Shown here piece after piece: positions 23,152 to 34,290 of a stretch of DNA of 64,000 nt. This stretch comes from Yponomeuta sedellus. Lineage: Eukaryota; Arthropoda; Insecta; Lepidoptera; Yponomeutidae. The position numbers and the translations under genes were made by a program. The stretch is from the NCBI GenBank assembly GCA_934045075.1, contig OW203747.1, positions 8,762,357-8,826,356 on the forward strand, written 5' to 3'. Within the stretch, counting starts at the first letter, position 1, and each line of letters starts with the position of its first letter. Under the pieces are notes generated by a model that worked only from the letters and a program-made list of their open reading frames with translations, searched no databases and was not told where the DNA came from.

Positions 23152-23478
23152 CCATTGTGTCCCCACCGAGGTGCCCAGGTCTCTTCTCTGAGGAAGGTTT
23201 AGGCCATACTCCACCACGGGGGCCAACACCGGATTGGTATAGGCTAGCAAGATCGGTGGCTGGTACTGTCAGAAGTTTTCAAGCCGCCCTAAGGCCTCTG
23301 ACTTGGCTTAACGACTGCCATCTATTGACGGCAGGCGGCACCAACTGCTTCAGGTGCCTTGCGAAGCATGGAACTAAGCTCGCTCGGAAAAAGCGTTAGT
23401 CATAGACGGTAACCCATCCATGACCTGAACGCACCAAGTTGCTTAACCTTCGTGATTGATTAAGATCACTCAGGCAGC
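23152..23478 (-). mobile_element. 5S-SINE, subfamily 2
   Basis: Minus-strand copy with the subfamily features GGCACC...GGTGGGGACACAATGGG at the tail and a diverged head (TTAATCAATCACGAAGGTTA). Compare 45.7 kb. Confidence 0.7.
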
Positions 23479-24142
23479 CGGGGCTACGAGAGATTCGTGG
23501 TTACGATTGTAAAAGATGTCAAAGTCAGATTTAGATTAAATTCAAACTTAGAGAGAGCATTGTAATGATGGCAGCAACCTGCACCATAGCCGACGAAAAA
23601 TGTCAGAAAACAAAACAAAGCAACCGCAGCACGCGATAAAAAGTTGCATCTCGCGAGCAAAATATGATCTAGGAAAAATACACATCGCAATTTGCTATTC
23701 TAGTTGAGTACTTTCTCTAGCACCTAGACCACGTTTTTACAGATCTTTTGGTGGCTCTGCTCGCAGCGCAAATTGTAGGAGTCTCAGGATCACCAAAGAG
23801 AGAGTAGTGGCACGTAGAGAATCCAAGCCGCATTTCAAAACATAATGACTATACCCATCTCTTTCGCACGGCACGCTTGTAACCGGGTAAGTGTGGAACA
23901 GTACGATTTATGTCGACAGGTAACGTTTTAAAGTTTAACTTTACAAAACACCAAATACAAAATCTTTATTTTCGTGTAATGCTATATTTCACGATACAAT
24001 AGTATTTGGAACGACCTTTTAATCATGTTTAATGCCTGTACTAGGTGACACCGCACTTCCATCATAGCTTGAGAAAAATTTAGTCTGATTTGATATTTTT
24101 CATATTTTAAAGATTAGGTATTACTACTAAGACGAAAATATT

Positions 24143-24144
<2 letters not shown>

Positions 24145-24173
<29 letters not shown>
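24145..24173. repeat. (GT)n microsatellite
   Basis: About 14 uninterrupted GT units. Confidence 0.9.
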
Positions 24174-24178
<5 letters not shown>

Positions 24179-24550
24179 TACTTTGCCTCCTACTTTATTT
24201 TCAATTATGTGCCATTTATTTACTCTAAAGTTAGAGTATTACATACATAAAGAACAAAAAAGGTTTTTAACGATTTCTGAAGAATCACTGTGAAAATTAT
24301 ATTTGATAGAATATAATATACATATGTAGGGCTATTTGAACTGAAATCTGCGACTTTGGTAAACCGTGTAAAGCGCAACTTTAATAAAATTATTTAAAGC
24401 CTAATTAACTTGATACTTCCAAAAATAAAAATTTGAGCAAGAACTTATATAGCAACAATTACAGCCTTTGAAAATTTATAATAAGGCGAGCGAGACAGCA
24501 TGCTCCACGAAAGAACAGCCATTTTTGCAATTTTTACAATTTTATCGGAG

Positions 24551-24827
24551 TCATTGAGAATTTGGAAGTGGTGCCGGCATTGCATACTTTGAGCATTGCT
24601 CATAATATGCTGACTTCTGTCGGTAAGTTGTCATCTGTTGGATTACATATGTACCTATTACTAAAATTAGTAGGTATAGTAGCAAACCACTTAATTGAGA
24701 CGTGACTTTTCAGAGGATCTGGCGCACCTTAGCACCTGCAGGAACTTGTCAGTCCTAGATCTATCCTACAACCGTATCGAGGATCCACTTATCGTCGACG
24801 TTTTGGCTGATATGAATATCCTGAAAG
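24551..24827 (+). CDS. DNAAF1: Two LRR exons resembling dynein axonemal assembly factor 1
   Basis: Exon A 24551-24622 (acceptor ...CGGAG, donor GTAAGT) and exon B 24714-24827 (acceptor TTTTCAG, donor GTAAAT) join in frame. They encode IENLEVVPALHTLSIAHNM, then LTSVEDLAHLSTCRNLSVL, DLSYNRIEDPLIVDVL and ADMNILK. The spacing and wording match the leucine-rich repeats of DNAAF1/LRRC50 (in the human protein, about IENLSCLPVLNTLQMAHN and VLDLSHNKLSDPEILSIL, from memory), a cytoplasmic factor that pre-assembles ciliary dynein arms. Both outer splice phases are 1. Neighbouring exons were not found, so the gene either has very long introns or this is a relic. Other LRR proteins are possible. Confidence 0.6.
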
Positions 24828-25159
24828 GTAAATGGGAGGTGCAGTATGTAACAACCAAGCGCCTTTTGTTGTTCTTACTAGTGTCATTGTTGGATTGGAG
24901 CAGTGGGAGAAGTTGACTGTTATGGACTGCTATATCTATCAGTGTACAATCACCTACTGCTGTATTATATATAGACCTATAGGTCTAATAGGTAAAATAC
25001 AATTTTTTGTGTAACGCAAACACAATACATATTGAAAATTGATACCCGCTTTTGATTCAATTTCTTACTGGCTTATGTCACCCGTTATAGCTACAAAGCA
25101 GCACAAAGTGCGGAAAAGTCCGCTCTTACTCACTAACAAATGGAGATTGTAAGGAATTA

Positions 25160-25345
25160 TATATTAAACTGGTCTAATCCCGATTATTTATTAGTTAAAA
25201 CGTAAAAAATACCTTATCTCCCGACGTTTCGGCAGCGTTACAGTTGCCGTGGTCTCAGGTAGACTGAAGTGGCGAGTACAGTCAATTATTGTGGGTAGTC
25301 ACTATATGAGTATCGCGAATCATTAAGTACCTAATAAGATTGTAA
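25160..25345 (+). repeat. Dispersed repeat G copy
   Basis: ATCCCGATTATTTATTAG, CCCGACGTTTCGGCAGCG, GTTGCCGTGGTCTCAGGT, AATTATTGTGGGTAGTCAC, ending GTATCGCGAATCATTAAG. Confidence 0.6.
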
Positions 25346-25536
25346 GTAATTAACCTACTGTTCGTTTTTCTCCACGGTACTTAGGTATAGCGGCATCGGC
25401 GTCCTTCCCGACCTGTAATGTCACCCGCGGATCAAGCTCTTCATTCGCTGTAGGTGCATCAGCAGCAGTATACGGGGAACAGCAGATAAACCCTTCATGC
25501 AAAGATCGTATTTTTACCAGACTGCGCCAGAAATGT

Positions 25537-25549
25537 TTGTATGTATGCA

Positions 25550-25584
<35 letters not shown>

Positions 25585-25799
25585 ATGTATGTATGTATGT
25601 ATGTATGTATGTATGTATGTATGTATGTATGTATGTATGTATGTATGTATGTATGTATGTATGTATGTATGTATGTATGTATGTATGTATGTATGTATGT
25701 ATGTATGTATGTATGTATGTATGTATGTATGTATGTATGTATGTATGTATGTATGTATGTATGTATGTATATATGTAAGTATGTATGTATATGTGTAGG
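25537..25799. repeat. (ATGT)n microsatellite, array 1
   Basis: More than 50 near-perfect ATGT units on the plus strand, preceded by GT repeats. It reads open in several frames (poly-MYVC), which is an artefact of period 4, not a gene. Confidence 0.97.
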
Positions 25800-26677
25800 T
25801 ATTTATGTCTCTTTATTTTTCACTGTCCGTAACCTAATCAGCTTGAAGGATTTGAGCTCGAGAGGTGTGATTGGATTTTTCTTAACTGTGAGAATGATAC
25901 TACCTATAGGTTTAAAAAATATTGTATGCAATAGGTATTTATCCGATTCAATATCAATCCTTGATATTGCAATTAGTCATTTTGATGGTCAACATGTCAA
26001 CTTCACGTGTAAACTGACCACTTCGCAATACAAAGACGACATGTTTTAAAAGAGTTTTAACCTTGCCATAAAGTATTCTGAACTTAGTCTACTTACAACT
26101 GGTTTGCTGGTAAAGACTGTTTTACTGTTTTAAAAAGGCTTGCCTTTGTTCGTGTTATATCTTATGTATAGTTTCTTGTGTTAAATATTATCTTTCGTGT
26201 GCGATAAAGTACTTATATTGTATTAATAAAAAAGATGATTAAAAAAATATATCCGACTGCGTAAAAGTGACTGAGTTAAGCTGCAACTATTGATGATATC
26301 GTTAATAAAAGGAGCTCACTGACGGTACACCCGGAGTGCTTAGTGCGAGTTTTTAAATACTCGATCGCGTTAACGTAAACTCATATTCCTAAGGCATCGA
26401 GGAAACGCCACCTAGCGACAAGTATGGAAATTAAAATTGCTGAGTGCGAGTTGTAATGGTTTACGTTGAGAAGTGAACACGTTTACCAGCCAAAACACGA
26501 ATAAACGCAAGTGCGAGTTGTACTGTGACAGCGTTTTGCCAGTTCGAACGGTTAACTGACTCATACTCAATGCTCGATTAACGCGGTAGTAAAGTTATTC
26601 TATTGGATATGTCAAACTCGCACTAAGCACTCTGTTAACAATAATTAGTGACGTAAGTGGTTATTGTTACGTAATAG
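25800..26677. other. Non-coding stretch with a LINE-like end
   Basis: 26130-26230 ends GTGCGATAAAGTACTTATATT, similar to the jockey-type ends. The rest (26300-26640) has several CTCGCACTAAGCACT / GTGCGAGTT words in both orientations but no gene. Confidence 0.35.
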
Positions 26678-26854
26678 TCATGTAATGGCAGTCGTTAAAC
26701 CAAAGTCAGAGGTCTTAGGGCGACTTGAAAACTTCTGACAGTAAGACCAGCCACTAGACTTGGCCGCCTTGGTGGAGTATGCCCTACACCGTACTCACTG
26801 AAGGGACCCGTGCCCCTCGGTGGGGACATAATGGATTGATGATGATGACGATGA
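26678..26854 (+). mobile_element. 5S-SINE subfamily 2, 3' half with (GAT)n tail
   Basis: GTAATGGCAGTCGTTAAACC...CCTCGGTGGGGACATAATGG followed by ATTGATGATGATGACGATG. The ATG-rich tail is like that of an RTE-type 3' end at 40.4 kb. Confidence 0.75.
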
Positions 26855-26945
26855 TTATGAGTTTTCGCAAACTTTAAGTTCGTAATCTAGGTACATACCA
26901 AATCAAAACCAAAAAAAATATTTCAACGTAAAGAATTTACATCCT

Positions 26946-27130
26946 AACATAACATGACGCCTGGATCCCAAAGCGGTGGGCATAGACCAGGGACTGCCAC
27001 TTGCCACGATCCTGTTAGATCACCTTCGCTTCATCAATGTATTTTAGTTGCATGCATGCACGCCGGCTCCGGGTACTTTTTATCTTCCCCTTTCCTAATT
27101 AATTCCCCATTTGGTCGAAATATGTCCGCC
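26946..27130 (-). mobile_element. LINE-X 3' end
   Basis: Minus-strand family end (GGGATCCAGGCGTCATGTTA) with upstream coding-like sequence shared with 28.7 and 59.1 kb. Confidence 0.6.
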
Positions 27131-28370
27131 TGAGGTAACTCTTACCGGCACGTTCACCCACCCAATTGGCCATGCTAATTTTTTTAATATGGTTGGAAAT
27201 GTCAAAACCATTTGGAGAATTTTGCTTTCCGTACAATTTCTATTTATCATATTTGTAAATCTATATTTTTAAGATATTCAATAAAAAGCTTTGACCTTAA
27301 ATGACGTTTGTATGACATCGGCTAAGGCAGTTTGAGTACTAATTCTTTGACTTACAAAAAGAAAAACGAAATGTCTGTTAGACCCGCAGACTCTATTTAC
27401 GGTTAGACCACACATTAATACATGGTTAGCCGACCATTGTTCTGTGAGCCGACCAAGTCAACGTTTAATTGTTCTGTGAAATCAACTGACGTTAATGATA
27501 TTTGTTTTTTTTTATGTAGACAAACACATTCTCTTCAAACTTACTCTGATGACGTCACACACCACAATATTTTAATTAATTAAAAAAAAACGTATATCAA
27601 AAATAAATCGCATGGCTAAGTTTGCTGAATGCCTTCGCACCATACGATAGTGTTGTAGATCACTGGATTTATTAATATATTATTTACTGGTCACTTGAAT
27701 CACCTGACCTTGCTTAAGGCTATCTATCACTCTAGCCTCCTTCTTTTTCGTATTAACAACAACAACTTGTTTATTTTTATAACAGCTCTACAAATTCAAC
27801 CACGAAACTCTTGGACCAAATTCATTGGAAAACTTGTTCCTTATAAAAAAAATTAAGTTGTTATATTATCAGCCTCGCTTTTTAAATCTTTATCACGCTG
27901 TTAAACCACACATAGATAGTAATAAATGAAATTGGCATAAACAGTAAAATCTACTTACCTACAATACATAATATAATCTACCAACCTCCGAATTATTTCC
28001 GAGTTGGGATACACTAGAATGTTTTTCTACTGTACAAAAAGGCACATACAAAGTAAAGGACGAAAGTGGCATCTACAGTAAAAACTAAATTGGTACGAAT
28101 AGTTAAAACTAATCCACTAACTTCATAGTTATTTCTAAGAAGGCGCTTTCCCTACTGTCACGGCTTGAAACGACACAAATAAAGTAATGGACGAAATTGG
28201 CATTAACAGTCGCCAGCAGGTCGACCTTATTGGTCGTATCTGAATCGAGTGCACGTCTGTGAAGATATGAAGACTGTACACCAAAATCGAAATAGGTACG
28301 AATGATCCACAAATATCTGAATGATTCCTGAATTAGGATACCGACAATGCTTACGTTCGCTTCGTTTTCA
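27131..28370. other. Non-coding stretch
   Basis: No supported gene or recognised repeat; two weak related blocks with ACGAAAGTGGCATCTACAGTA / ACGAAATTGGCATTAACAGT lie at 28060 and 28190. Confidence 0.4.
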
Positions 28371-28378
28371 TAATGCCT

Positions 28379-28724
28379 GTACATACATACATACATACAT
28401 ACATACATACATGCATACACCCATACATACATACATACATACATACATACATACATACATACATACATACATACATACATACATACATACATACATACAT
28501 ACATACATACATACATACATACATACATACATACATACATACATACATACATACATACATACATACATACATACATACATACATACATACATACATACAT
28601 ACATACATACATACATACATACATACATACATACATACATACATACATACATACATACATACATACATACATACATACATACATACATACATACATACAT
28701 ACATACATTCATTCATTCATTCAT
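28379..28724. repeat. (ACAT)n microsatellite, array 2
   Basis: About 80 ACAT units on the plus strand (so ATGT on the minus strand), ending in four CATT units directly before a LINE-X 3' end. Long MYVC or HTYI frames across it are artefacts. Confidence 0.97.
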
Positions 28725-28960
28725 AGAGCTCACGCCTGTATCCCAGAGGGGTAGGCAGAGACTAGGGACCGCCACTTGCCATGATCCTGACAGCCTTCAT
28801 CAACGTTGTTAAGTGGTTGCATGCACGCACGCCAGTTCCGGGTACTTTTTGTCTTCTCCTTTGCTAATACATCCCCTATTTCGTCGATGTATGTCCGCCT
28901 GGGACGACACCAGTCTTTCCACTAACAATATAATGCCTGTAAGTTCAGGAAATTAACTAA
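28725..28960 (-). mobile_element. LINE-X 3' end joined to array 2
   Basis: Minus-strand GCCTACCCCTCTGGGATAC AGGCGTGAGCTC leads straight into ATGA/ATGT repeats, so the microsatellite sits where the element's tail should be. The upstream coding-like part matches the minus-strand frame at 59.1-59.4 kb. Confidence 0.75.
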
Positions 28961-29014
28961 TACAGACAAAGAGTCTGAGCTAAATCTTTTTTTTTTGTAG
29001 TGTACACATTGCAC

Positions 29015-29235
29015 GGCACAGGCTTTATCTCAGAGAGAGGAAGAGAGAAAGAGAGAGGAAGAGTGTAAGGGCTTATCACGTCGAGGATTGGAAATTTCTA
29101 GCGTTGACGTATGTGAATACCTCAGATACACGGTAATATTATTACTATTTACAGCACTCAGGTTTATAATAATCAGGATATTTCAAGCGCTGAAGTTTTT
29201 GAACACCTCGTACACTCAGGTTTCCTACAAGCTGT
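29015..29235 (-). mobile_element. SINE S2 tail fragment
   Basis: CACGGCACAGGCTTTATCTC, an AGAGAGAGGAAG run, TATGTGAATACCTCAGATAC; matches the S2 3' region in reverse. Confidence 0.45.
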
Positions 29236-29509
29236 ACTAACTTGATTGTATATATCACCGTATTTCAAAGTGCTTTTAGCTTTAGCATTTTTCGTCTCTA
29301 TTATTTTTTTATACTTAAACTTGATCTTTTATCAATTTGTTATGTACTTCTAAAATTGTTAGGCGTATTGTAAATTGGCATTTACTTTATGTTTTTGATT
29401 CTCTGTGTTAGGAGTTTCAATAAAATAAAAATCAACAAAATAAAAAAGAGGATCACATATTACAAAATCCTTCTACACCAGAGAGTTGGAGTTTAAATTT
29501 GCAATTTCT

Positions 29510-29745
29510 GAAAAGAAATTAAATGTAATAAATTTTTATTCAAAGTAGTGCAGAAACTGCGGATTAATGAACGTTACAATTCAAACTAGGTGTTCATTTC
29601 AAAATCTAGATCATTTTGGAGAAAAAATAGACAAATTAACTCCAAATTTAGTATTTTACAAATACAAAGTCCTTAACTAACAGAGTTTACATCTAATTAT
29701 TTTAAAACCTAGCACTCATGCATTGGCTTTAATTCCAGACATCAT
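29510..29745 (-). repeat. Dispersed repeat H, inverted relative to 34.7-35.3 kb
   Basis: Shares CAAAGTAGTGCAGAAACTGC, AAATCTAGATCATTTTGGAG, AAAAAATAGACAAA and ATGCATTGGC with 34715-34850 and 35270-35330 in opposite orientation. Confidence 0.55.
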
Positions 29746-29769
29746 TATCATCTAAATAATTATTTATGT

Positions 29770-30060
29770 TATAGTAGCCCTTTCGGCACAAAGTATGCTT
29801 AACACACAGCATTGATGTTTGTAAATACTTCAAGTACACGGTATTGCACGATGTAATTTCAAGCGCTGAAGTTTTTGAACAGCTTGGATACTTAGATTCC
29901 GAGTAGAAATTTAGAAGAGTAGCAATTTAAGAAGGTTTCCTACAGAACCTTGTACGAAACCTTCCTAAATTTCTACTCTTTTTAAACGACAGGTTCCCGT
30001 GTTACAAGGTCCCCCTACACCACAGAGTATCAGGGACTCCAGCGCTAACGAAGTAGCTTT
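29770..30060. repeat. S2-tail fragments around a hairpin
   Basis: TGTTTGTAAATACTTCAAGTA and TGAAGTTTTTGAACAGCTTG are S2-like. Between them GAGTAGAAATTTA...TAAATTTCTACTC and AAGGTTTC...GAAACCTT (29908-29982) form a nested inverted repeat. Confidence 0.45.
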
Positions 30061-30268
30061 TGTTGAGGTTACGCATGAAAGCCTGTGTCAGACGCTACAA
30101 AATAAAATCCAGTTCTTTTCACGCTGTGCTTAAATTAATTGTTCATCGTGGCGAGAAGTTTGGCCTTGTGACTTTTACCGAAACAATTTATCACTGTCTA
30201 ATCAATGGTGTCTTTTTTTTATTCAGCCTATAACCGTGAAGAATTGAAAACGTTGAAAGTTATTGATA

Positions 30269-30306
30269 GCAATCATGGAATGGTATCATACATTCCATGA
30301 TTGCTA
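30269..30306. repeat. 15-bp hairpin
   Basis: AGCAATCATGGAATG and CATTCCATGATTGCT flank an 8-nt loop. Confidence 0.75.
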
Positions 30307-30425
30307 GGTTTAGGTCACGTAAGGTTTGCTGGAAGAGAATGCTTCTTGCATTAAGCACGCCCTTGTACATCTACTCATGTAATCAGTGCAATAAGGAATT
30401 AAAATAAATAATACATAATAAGATG

Positions 30426-30675
30426 ATTGTAGACTGTTAGTCCGGATTTACTTACGGGTGTTGTTATATCGGAAAAGTCCGACCAGGTTTCGCTCCGATT
30501 CGAGACGGAGCTCGCGTCGTCGGTTGCTTGTCTCACACTGTGTGAGACAAGCAACCGACGACGCGAGCTCCGTCTCTGCTCACCATGATTAAGCTCTGCG
30601 AATCGGAGCGAAACCTAGTCGGACTTTTCCGATATAACAACACCCGTAAGTAAATCCGGACTAACAGTCTACAAT
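30426..30675. repeat. 250-bp fold-back element
   Basis: Outer ends ATTGTAGACTGTTAG and CTAACAGTCTACAAT; centre TCTCACAC-T-GTGTGAGA at 30539. The arms match over more than 100 nt, except that the right arm has about 25 extra bases (CTGCTCACCATGATTAAGC...). ATAATAAGATGAT occurs just left and again about 30 bp right of the element. Confidence 0.9.
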
Positions 30676-30771
30676 GTGTTGTGCTTACGAAAGTTTTAGT
30701 TCAATAATAAGATGATGTGTGATAAGATTCCATTACAGACAACTCTGATGTATTAGATTAAACATGAGTTG

Positions 30772-30905
30772 AGAAAAGATGGTCAGGGTGTAGTTTTTTT
30801 TTCCCATCGCCTTTTTATCCACCGGCCCGAAGGCAGCGGCTTTCATTTTACATTGACGTTCAGCAAATAGAATGTAAATTCTTTACGTCCAAATAAATAG
30901 AATTG
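30772..30905 (+). repeat. Dispersed repeat H 3' end
   Basis: GAGAAAAGATGGTCAGGGTG, TTTTACATTGACGTTCAGC, AATGTAAATTCTTTACG, AAATAAATAG; matches 35106-35260. It looks like a non-LTR element 3' end. Confidence 0.6.
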
Positions 30906-30929
30906 AATTGAATAGTAACGTGAAGCGCT

Positions 30930-31278
30930 TGTGGGCTACGCGAACCGAGTGATTGGAATCACTTGGTTAAACAACAACAGGCGCGGTCAGGTACAGGATC
31001 GGTGAGCGTCCCGTGTCTACCGCTAGTGGCATTTTTCCGAGCGCTTCCGTGCTTCGCGAGGCACGTTAAGCCGTTGGTGCCGGCTGTCATATAGGCGGTC
31101 GTTAAGCCATGTCAGAGGCCTTATGGGCAGCTTGATAACTTCTGACAGTAAGGTCCGCCACTGTCTTACAATCTTCCACCAACCCGGACTTGGCCCCCGT
31201 GGTGGACTACGGCCTTACCTTCCTGCGATGCAGGAAGAGACCCGTGCCCCAGCAGTGGGGACATACAAGGGTTGATAA
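30930..31278 (+). mobile_element. 5S-SINE copy, full length
   Basis: Head GTTAAACAACAACAGGCGCG, GGTACAGGATCGGTGAGCG; body; tail AGCAGTGGGGACATACAAGG GTTGATAAC. Confidence 0.85.
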
Positions 31279-31284
31279 CGAATA

Positions 31285-31430
31285 GAAACGTCCCACTGCA
31301 GGGCACCGTGTCTCAGATAGATAGTATGAGCCTAATTACTACGCGTGCCCCCTGTAGATTAAGAATTTTCAGCGCTGAGGTATTTGAACAACTCAGATAC
31401 TGGTTTCCTCACAACATTTTCACGAAGTAA
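31285..31430 (-). mobile_element. SINE S2 tail fragment
   Basis: CCCACTGCAGGGCACCGTGT...ACGCGTGCCCCCTGTAGATT...CTCACAACATTTTCACG, S2 in reverse. Confidence 0.55.
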
Positions 31431-31668
31431 TCAAGCTTGGGAAGAATTTGGGTGGGTGTCGTAAAAGGCGACTAAGGGACACAAACTGGGGGGGGGGGGG
31501 GGTCAGCAGCGCCCCTTGCAGTACAATTCCACCGAACTGCGATCCCCAACCCGCATGCCCAGCGTGGGGATTATGGGCATTACCCCCTATGATAGCACAA
31601 CGTGGCGCTCATTAGGGGAGGGCTATGTCCAGCAGTGGACTAGTATAGCCTGACGACGATAGAATAGT
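31430..31668 (+). mobile_element. RTE-like LINE 3' end (subtype 2)
   Basis: GTCGTAAAAGGCGACTAAGG, a 14-G run at 31489-31502, CAATTCCACCGAACTGCGAT, GGAGGGCTATGTCCAGCAG and TAGCCTGACGACG. The same block lies at 34.1 (minus), 40.5 (plus) and 52.5 kb (minus). Confidence 0.65.
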
Positions 31669-32149
31669 TATGTGAGTTAACGTGTCCCCGCATTATGGAA
31701 GAGTATTCAGAAACCTTTCGTCATGCCTATGCTATTAATATTTTTCCGCAGACAAAGCCATTTGAAAACACAGGTGTTAATCTAGAAATGCCTATGTAGG
31801 TAACACGTCTCCTATTATCGGACCCACCTGGATGCTGTCACTTTGCACAGTACTAGGTCGTCCTTCGTGCATTTGGAATAAGAGTCAATATCGAACGAAA
31901 ATTGTTAAGTCGATTTTGCTTCGTAGCTATAACGGGCGACATAAGCCGGTAAGAAATTGAATCGAAAACGGGTGTCAATTTTCAATAGTATACCTACTTT
32001 AGGTTAGTTTAGGTAGACCTGAGATTTCCTCACTTCGGTCCAGTTTCCGAATCGCTAAGTACCTAAATAGCTAAGTTTCTTCGGATTTCTCAAAAAAGAA
32101 CGTGACAGAACGTTACTTAAGTATTTTATATTCTTTTCTTTATGTACTA

Positions 32150-32336
32150 ACCCGTGCTGAAGACAATTTTAAAAACCTTTTTAGAGGCTAAAAATTCCAC
32201 CCATGCCGGGATTCGAACCCGCGACCTCTGGCTATCCGTGCCAGCGCTCTTTCCAACTGAGCTAATGGGCGACTCACCGGCATCATTGAAATTTCGAACC
32301 CGCGACCTCTGGCTATCACGGATAGCCAGAGGTTAG
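32150..32336 (-). mobile_element. SINE S1 copy with small fold-back
   Basis: Box A and box B present on the minus strand. The head end carries an extra CCTCTGGCTATC-ACG-GATAGCCAGAGG hairpin (32306-32332) built from its own anticodon-arm sequence. Confidence 0.75.
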
Positions 32337-32379
32337 TTCAAATTTCTTAATCAGAAATCCCGTCAGAATCATGGTTGGG

Positions 32380-32625
32380 CCATTGTACCTAGCAAGCTCT
32401 GAAGTATGTTATCAACTTATCACTTCAGACACTAGGGTTTCCTCGCAATGTTTTCCTTCACATTAGAGAGTGGTATTGCTACTATAACTGCACATATGTA
32501 AGATAAGATAAGAATATTCTTTATTGTACACCAGGAAAGAACAAACTTAAAATAATTACAAAGATACAGTACAATCGGCGGCCTTATTGCTAAAAGCAAT
32601 TTCTTACAGACGACCCTATGACGCA
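32380..32625 (-). mobile_element. SINE S2 fragment joined to a jockey-type LINE 3' end
   Basis: S2 body in reverse to about 32495 (GTTTCCTCGCAATGTTTTCC), then AAGATAAGATAAGAATATTC, TTTATTGTACACCAGG and GCGGCCTTATTGC, the reverse of the LINE end at 9.7 kb. Confidence 0.65.
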
Positions 32626-33039
32626 TATTTTCTCACACAAGAATTGGTGTCGGTGGTGGTGTGGTTTTTGCTTGCTTCTGTTTGAAAAAGTGGGAGGGAG
32701 GGCGGTGCATTAACTAACCGCATGGTGCTTGTGGGATTTTTGGCGGAATTTAGCAAAGTAATTTTTACATTTTAATGCTATTATGGATTTCCGCAAAGTA
32801 ACGCCTGATTACATACAAGTATGGAAGACATACCTCCAGCTCCTCTGCACACGGAACCTAGATCGATACCAACCAGCCCTTGAAAATGAAAAGAAAAAAA
32901 ACCTCCCCAATTCCCCAACTGCCTACTTAAACGACAAAGGCTTTCAAAAAGTTAACGGAAGGGTTACGGAACCCTCCTTCTACCCCACGCTCTAGGGGCT
33001 CCTAAATAATCGATTATGCGAGTTACAGAAGAACGGATA

Positions 33040-33386
33040 GATAGATAGATAGACAGAATATTCTTTATTGTATGTACACCAGGCATTACATAAGAGAGTT
33101 TAACAATAATAAATAATACAGTGTAATTAGCGGCCGTGTAATTAATTAATTATAATTAATTATAATTAATTAATTATAATTAATTAAAATATATATATAT
33201 ATATATATATTTTTACGTGAACCCAGCTGTCTCGCTCACACGATTTAATTATTTCAGTGATTGCATTGAGTCCACTTTTGATTAATGTGGTTTGAAGAGT
33301 TTGATGGGTAATAAACTTGCGAAGATTTAAGACTTACGAAGCGCTCGTAGGCACGGCTGCTTGAGTGATATTAAATGATTACTTGG

Positions 33387-33412
<26 letters not shown>
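33040..33412. repeat. LINE tail, palindromic TAATTAAT and (TA)n tracts
   Basis: AGATAGATAGATAGACAG plus ATATTCTTTATTGTATGTAC is a LINE end in reverse. It is followed by AATTAATTATAATTAATTA palindromes and two (TA)n runs (about 33189-33212 and 33387-33412). Confidence 0.55.
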
Positions 33413-33417
<5 letters not shown>

Positions 33418-33707
33418 TCGTTAACTTATCATTAATTTTACACTGAAGTGGGGACTTCCTATTAAGTGTATAGACACCCTGTGCCAGGAAGCCCGGCTCT
33501 TCCTATACTAGATGAATTCAGTTAAGTTCAGTACAAACATGCTTATACTATTTTATAATTTGTTTTTTAACTATGAGTTAATACATGCAAATAATATAAT
33601 ATTAAAGTATTAAGTAATAAAGAGTTCCAATACATAATCATCCACTTTCCAATATTCATAACATTTTAGAAATTTCGGAAATCAATTCATTAAATAATTA
33701 ATTTACT

Positions 33708-34060
33708 AGTTTAAAAACCTATTTAGAGGCTAAAAATTCCACCCATGGCGGGATTCGAACCCGCGACCTCTGGCTATCCGTGCCAGCGCTCTTTCCAACT
33801 GAGCTAATGGGCGACTCACCGGCTTTAGTGACATTTCAAACCTCTTTACAATATTCTCTGTATTAGGTACAGGCAGCGACATCTGGCTGAAGTAATTTGC
33901 ATCACTTGCAGCCCCGAGTACCTTCTTTGCAGTTAGGTTAGATTTCGCTACCTCTACGTATAGCCAGAGGTCGCGGGTTCGATTCCCGGCAAGGGTGGAA
34001 TTTTTAGCCTCTAAATAGGTTTTTAAAATTGACCTTAGTACGGGTTAGTGCATTAAAAAA
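33708..34060. mobile_element. SINE S1 inverted dimer
   Basis: An antisense S1 (33708-33910, box A/B and pre-tRNA segment) is followed by a sense 3' half (33965-34060: TAGCCAGAGGTCGCGGG to GTTAGTGCATTAAAAAAG). Again the sense half begins in the anticodon arm. Confidence 0.8.
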
Positions 34061-34075
34061 GAGTACCTATAATAA

Positions 34076-34290
34076 TTTCGTCGTCGTCAGGCTATACTAG
34101 TCCACTGCTGGACATAGCCCTCCCCGAAAGAGCGCCACGTTGTGCTATCATAAGGGGTAATGCCCATAATCCCCACGCTGGGCATGGGGATCGCAGTTCG
34201 GTGGAATTGTACTGCAGGGGGCGCTGCTGCCCACCCCCCGGTTTGTGTCTCTTAGTCGCCTTTTACGACACCCGCGGAAAAATTGGGTTG
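34076..34290 (-). mobile_element. RTE-like LINE 3' end (subtype 2)
   Basis: Reverse of the 31.4-kb block: AGTCCACTGCTGGACATAGC, CCATAATCCCCACGCTGG, AGTCGCCTTTTACGACACCC. Confidence 0.65.

Noticed and set aside
25350..25550. Minus-strand 66-aa frame (NEELDPRVTLQVGKDADAA) as a host exon
   Set aside because: No splice sites or family match that I can defend; probably repeat-derived.
25537..28724. Long open frames of poly-MYVC and poly-HTYI
   Set aside because: They are a period-4 microsatellite read in triplets; open in several frames on both strands.
28379..28724. CRISPR-like array
   Set aside because: A simple 4-bp repeat without spacers in a eukaryotic genome.
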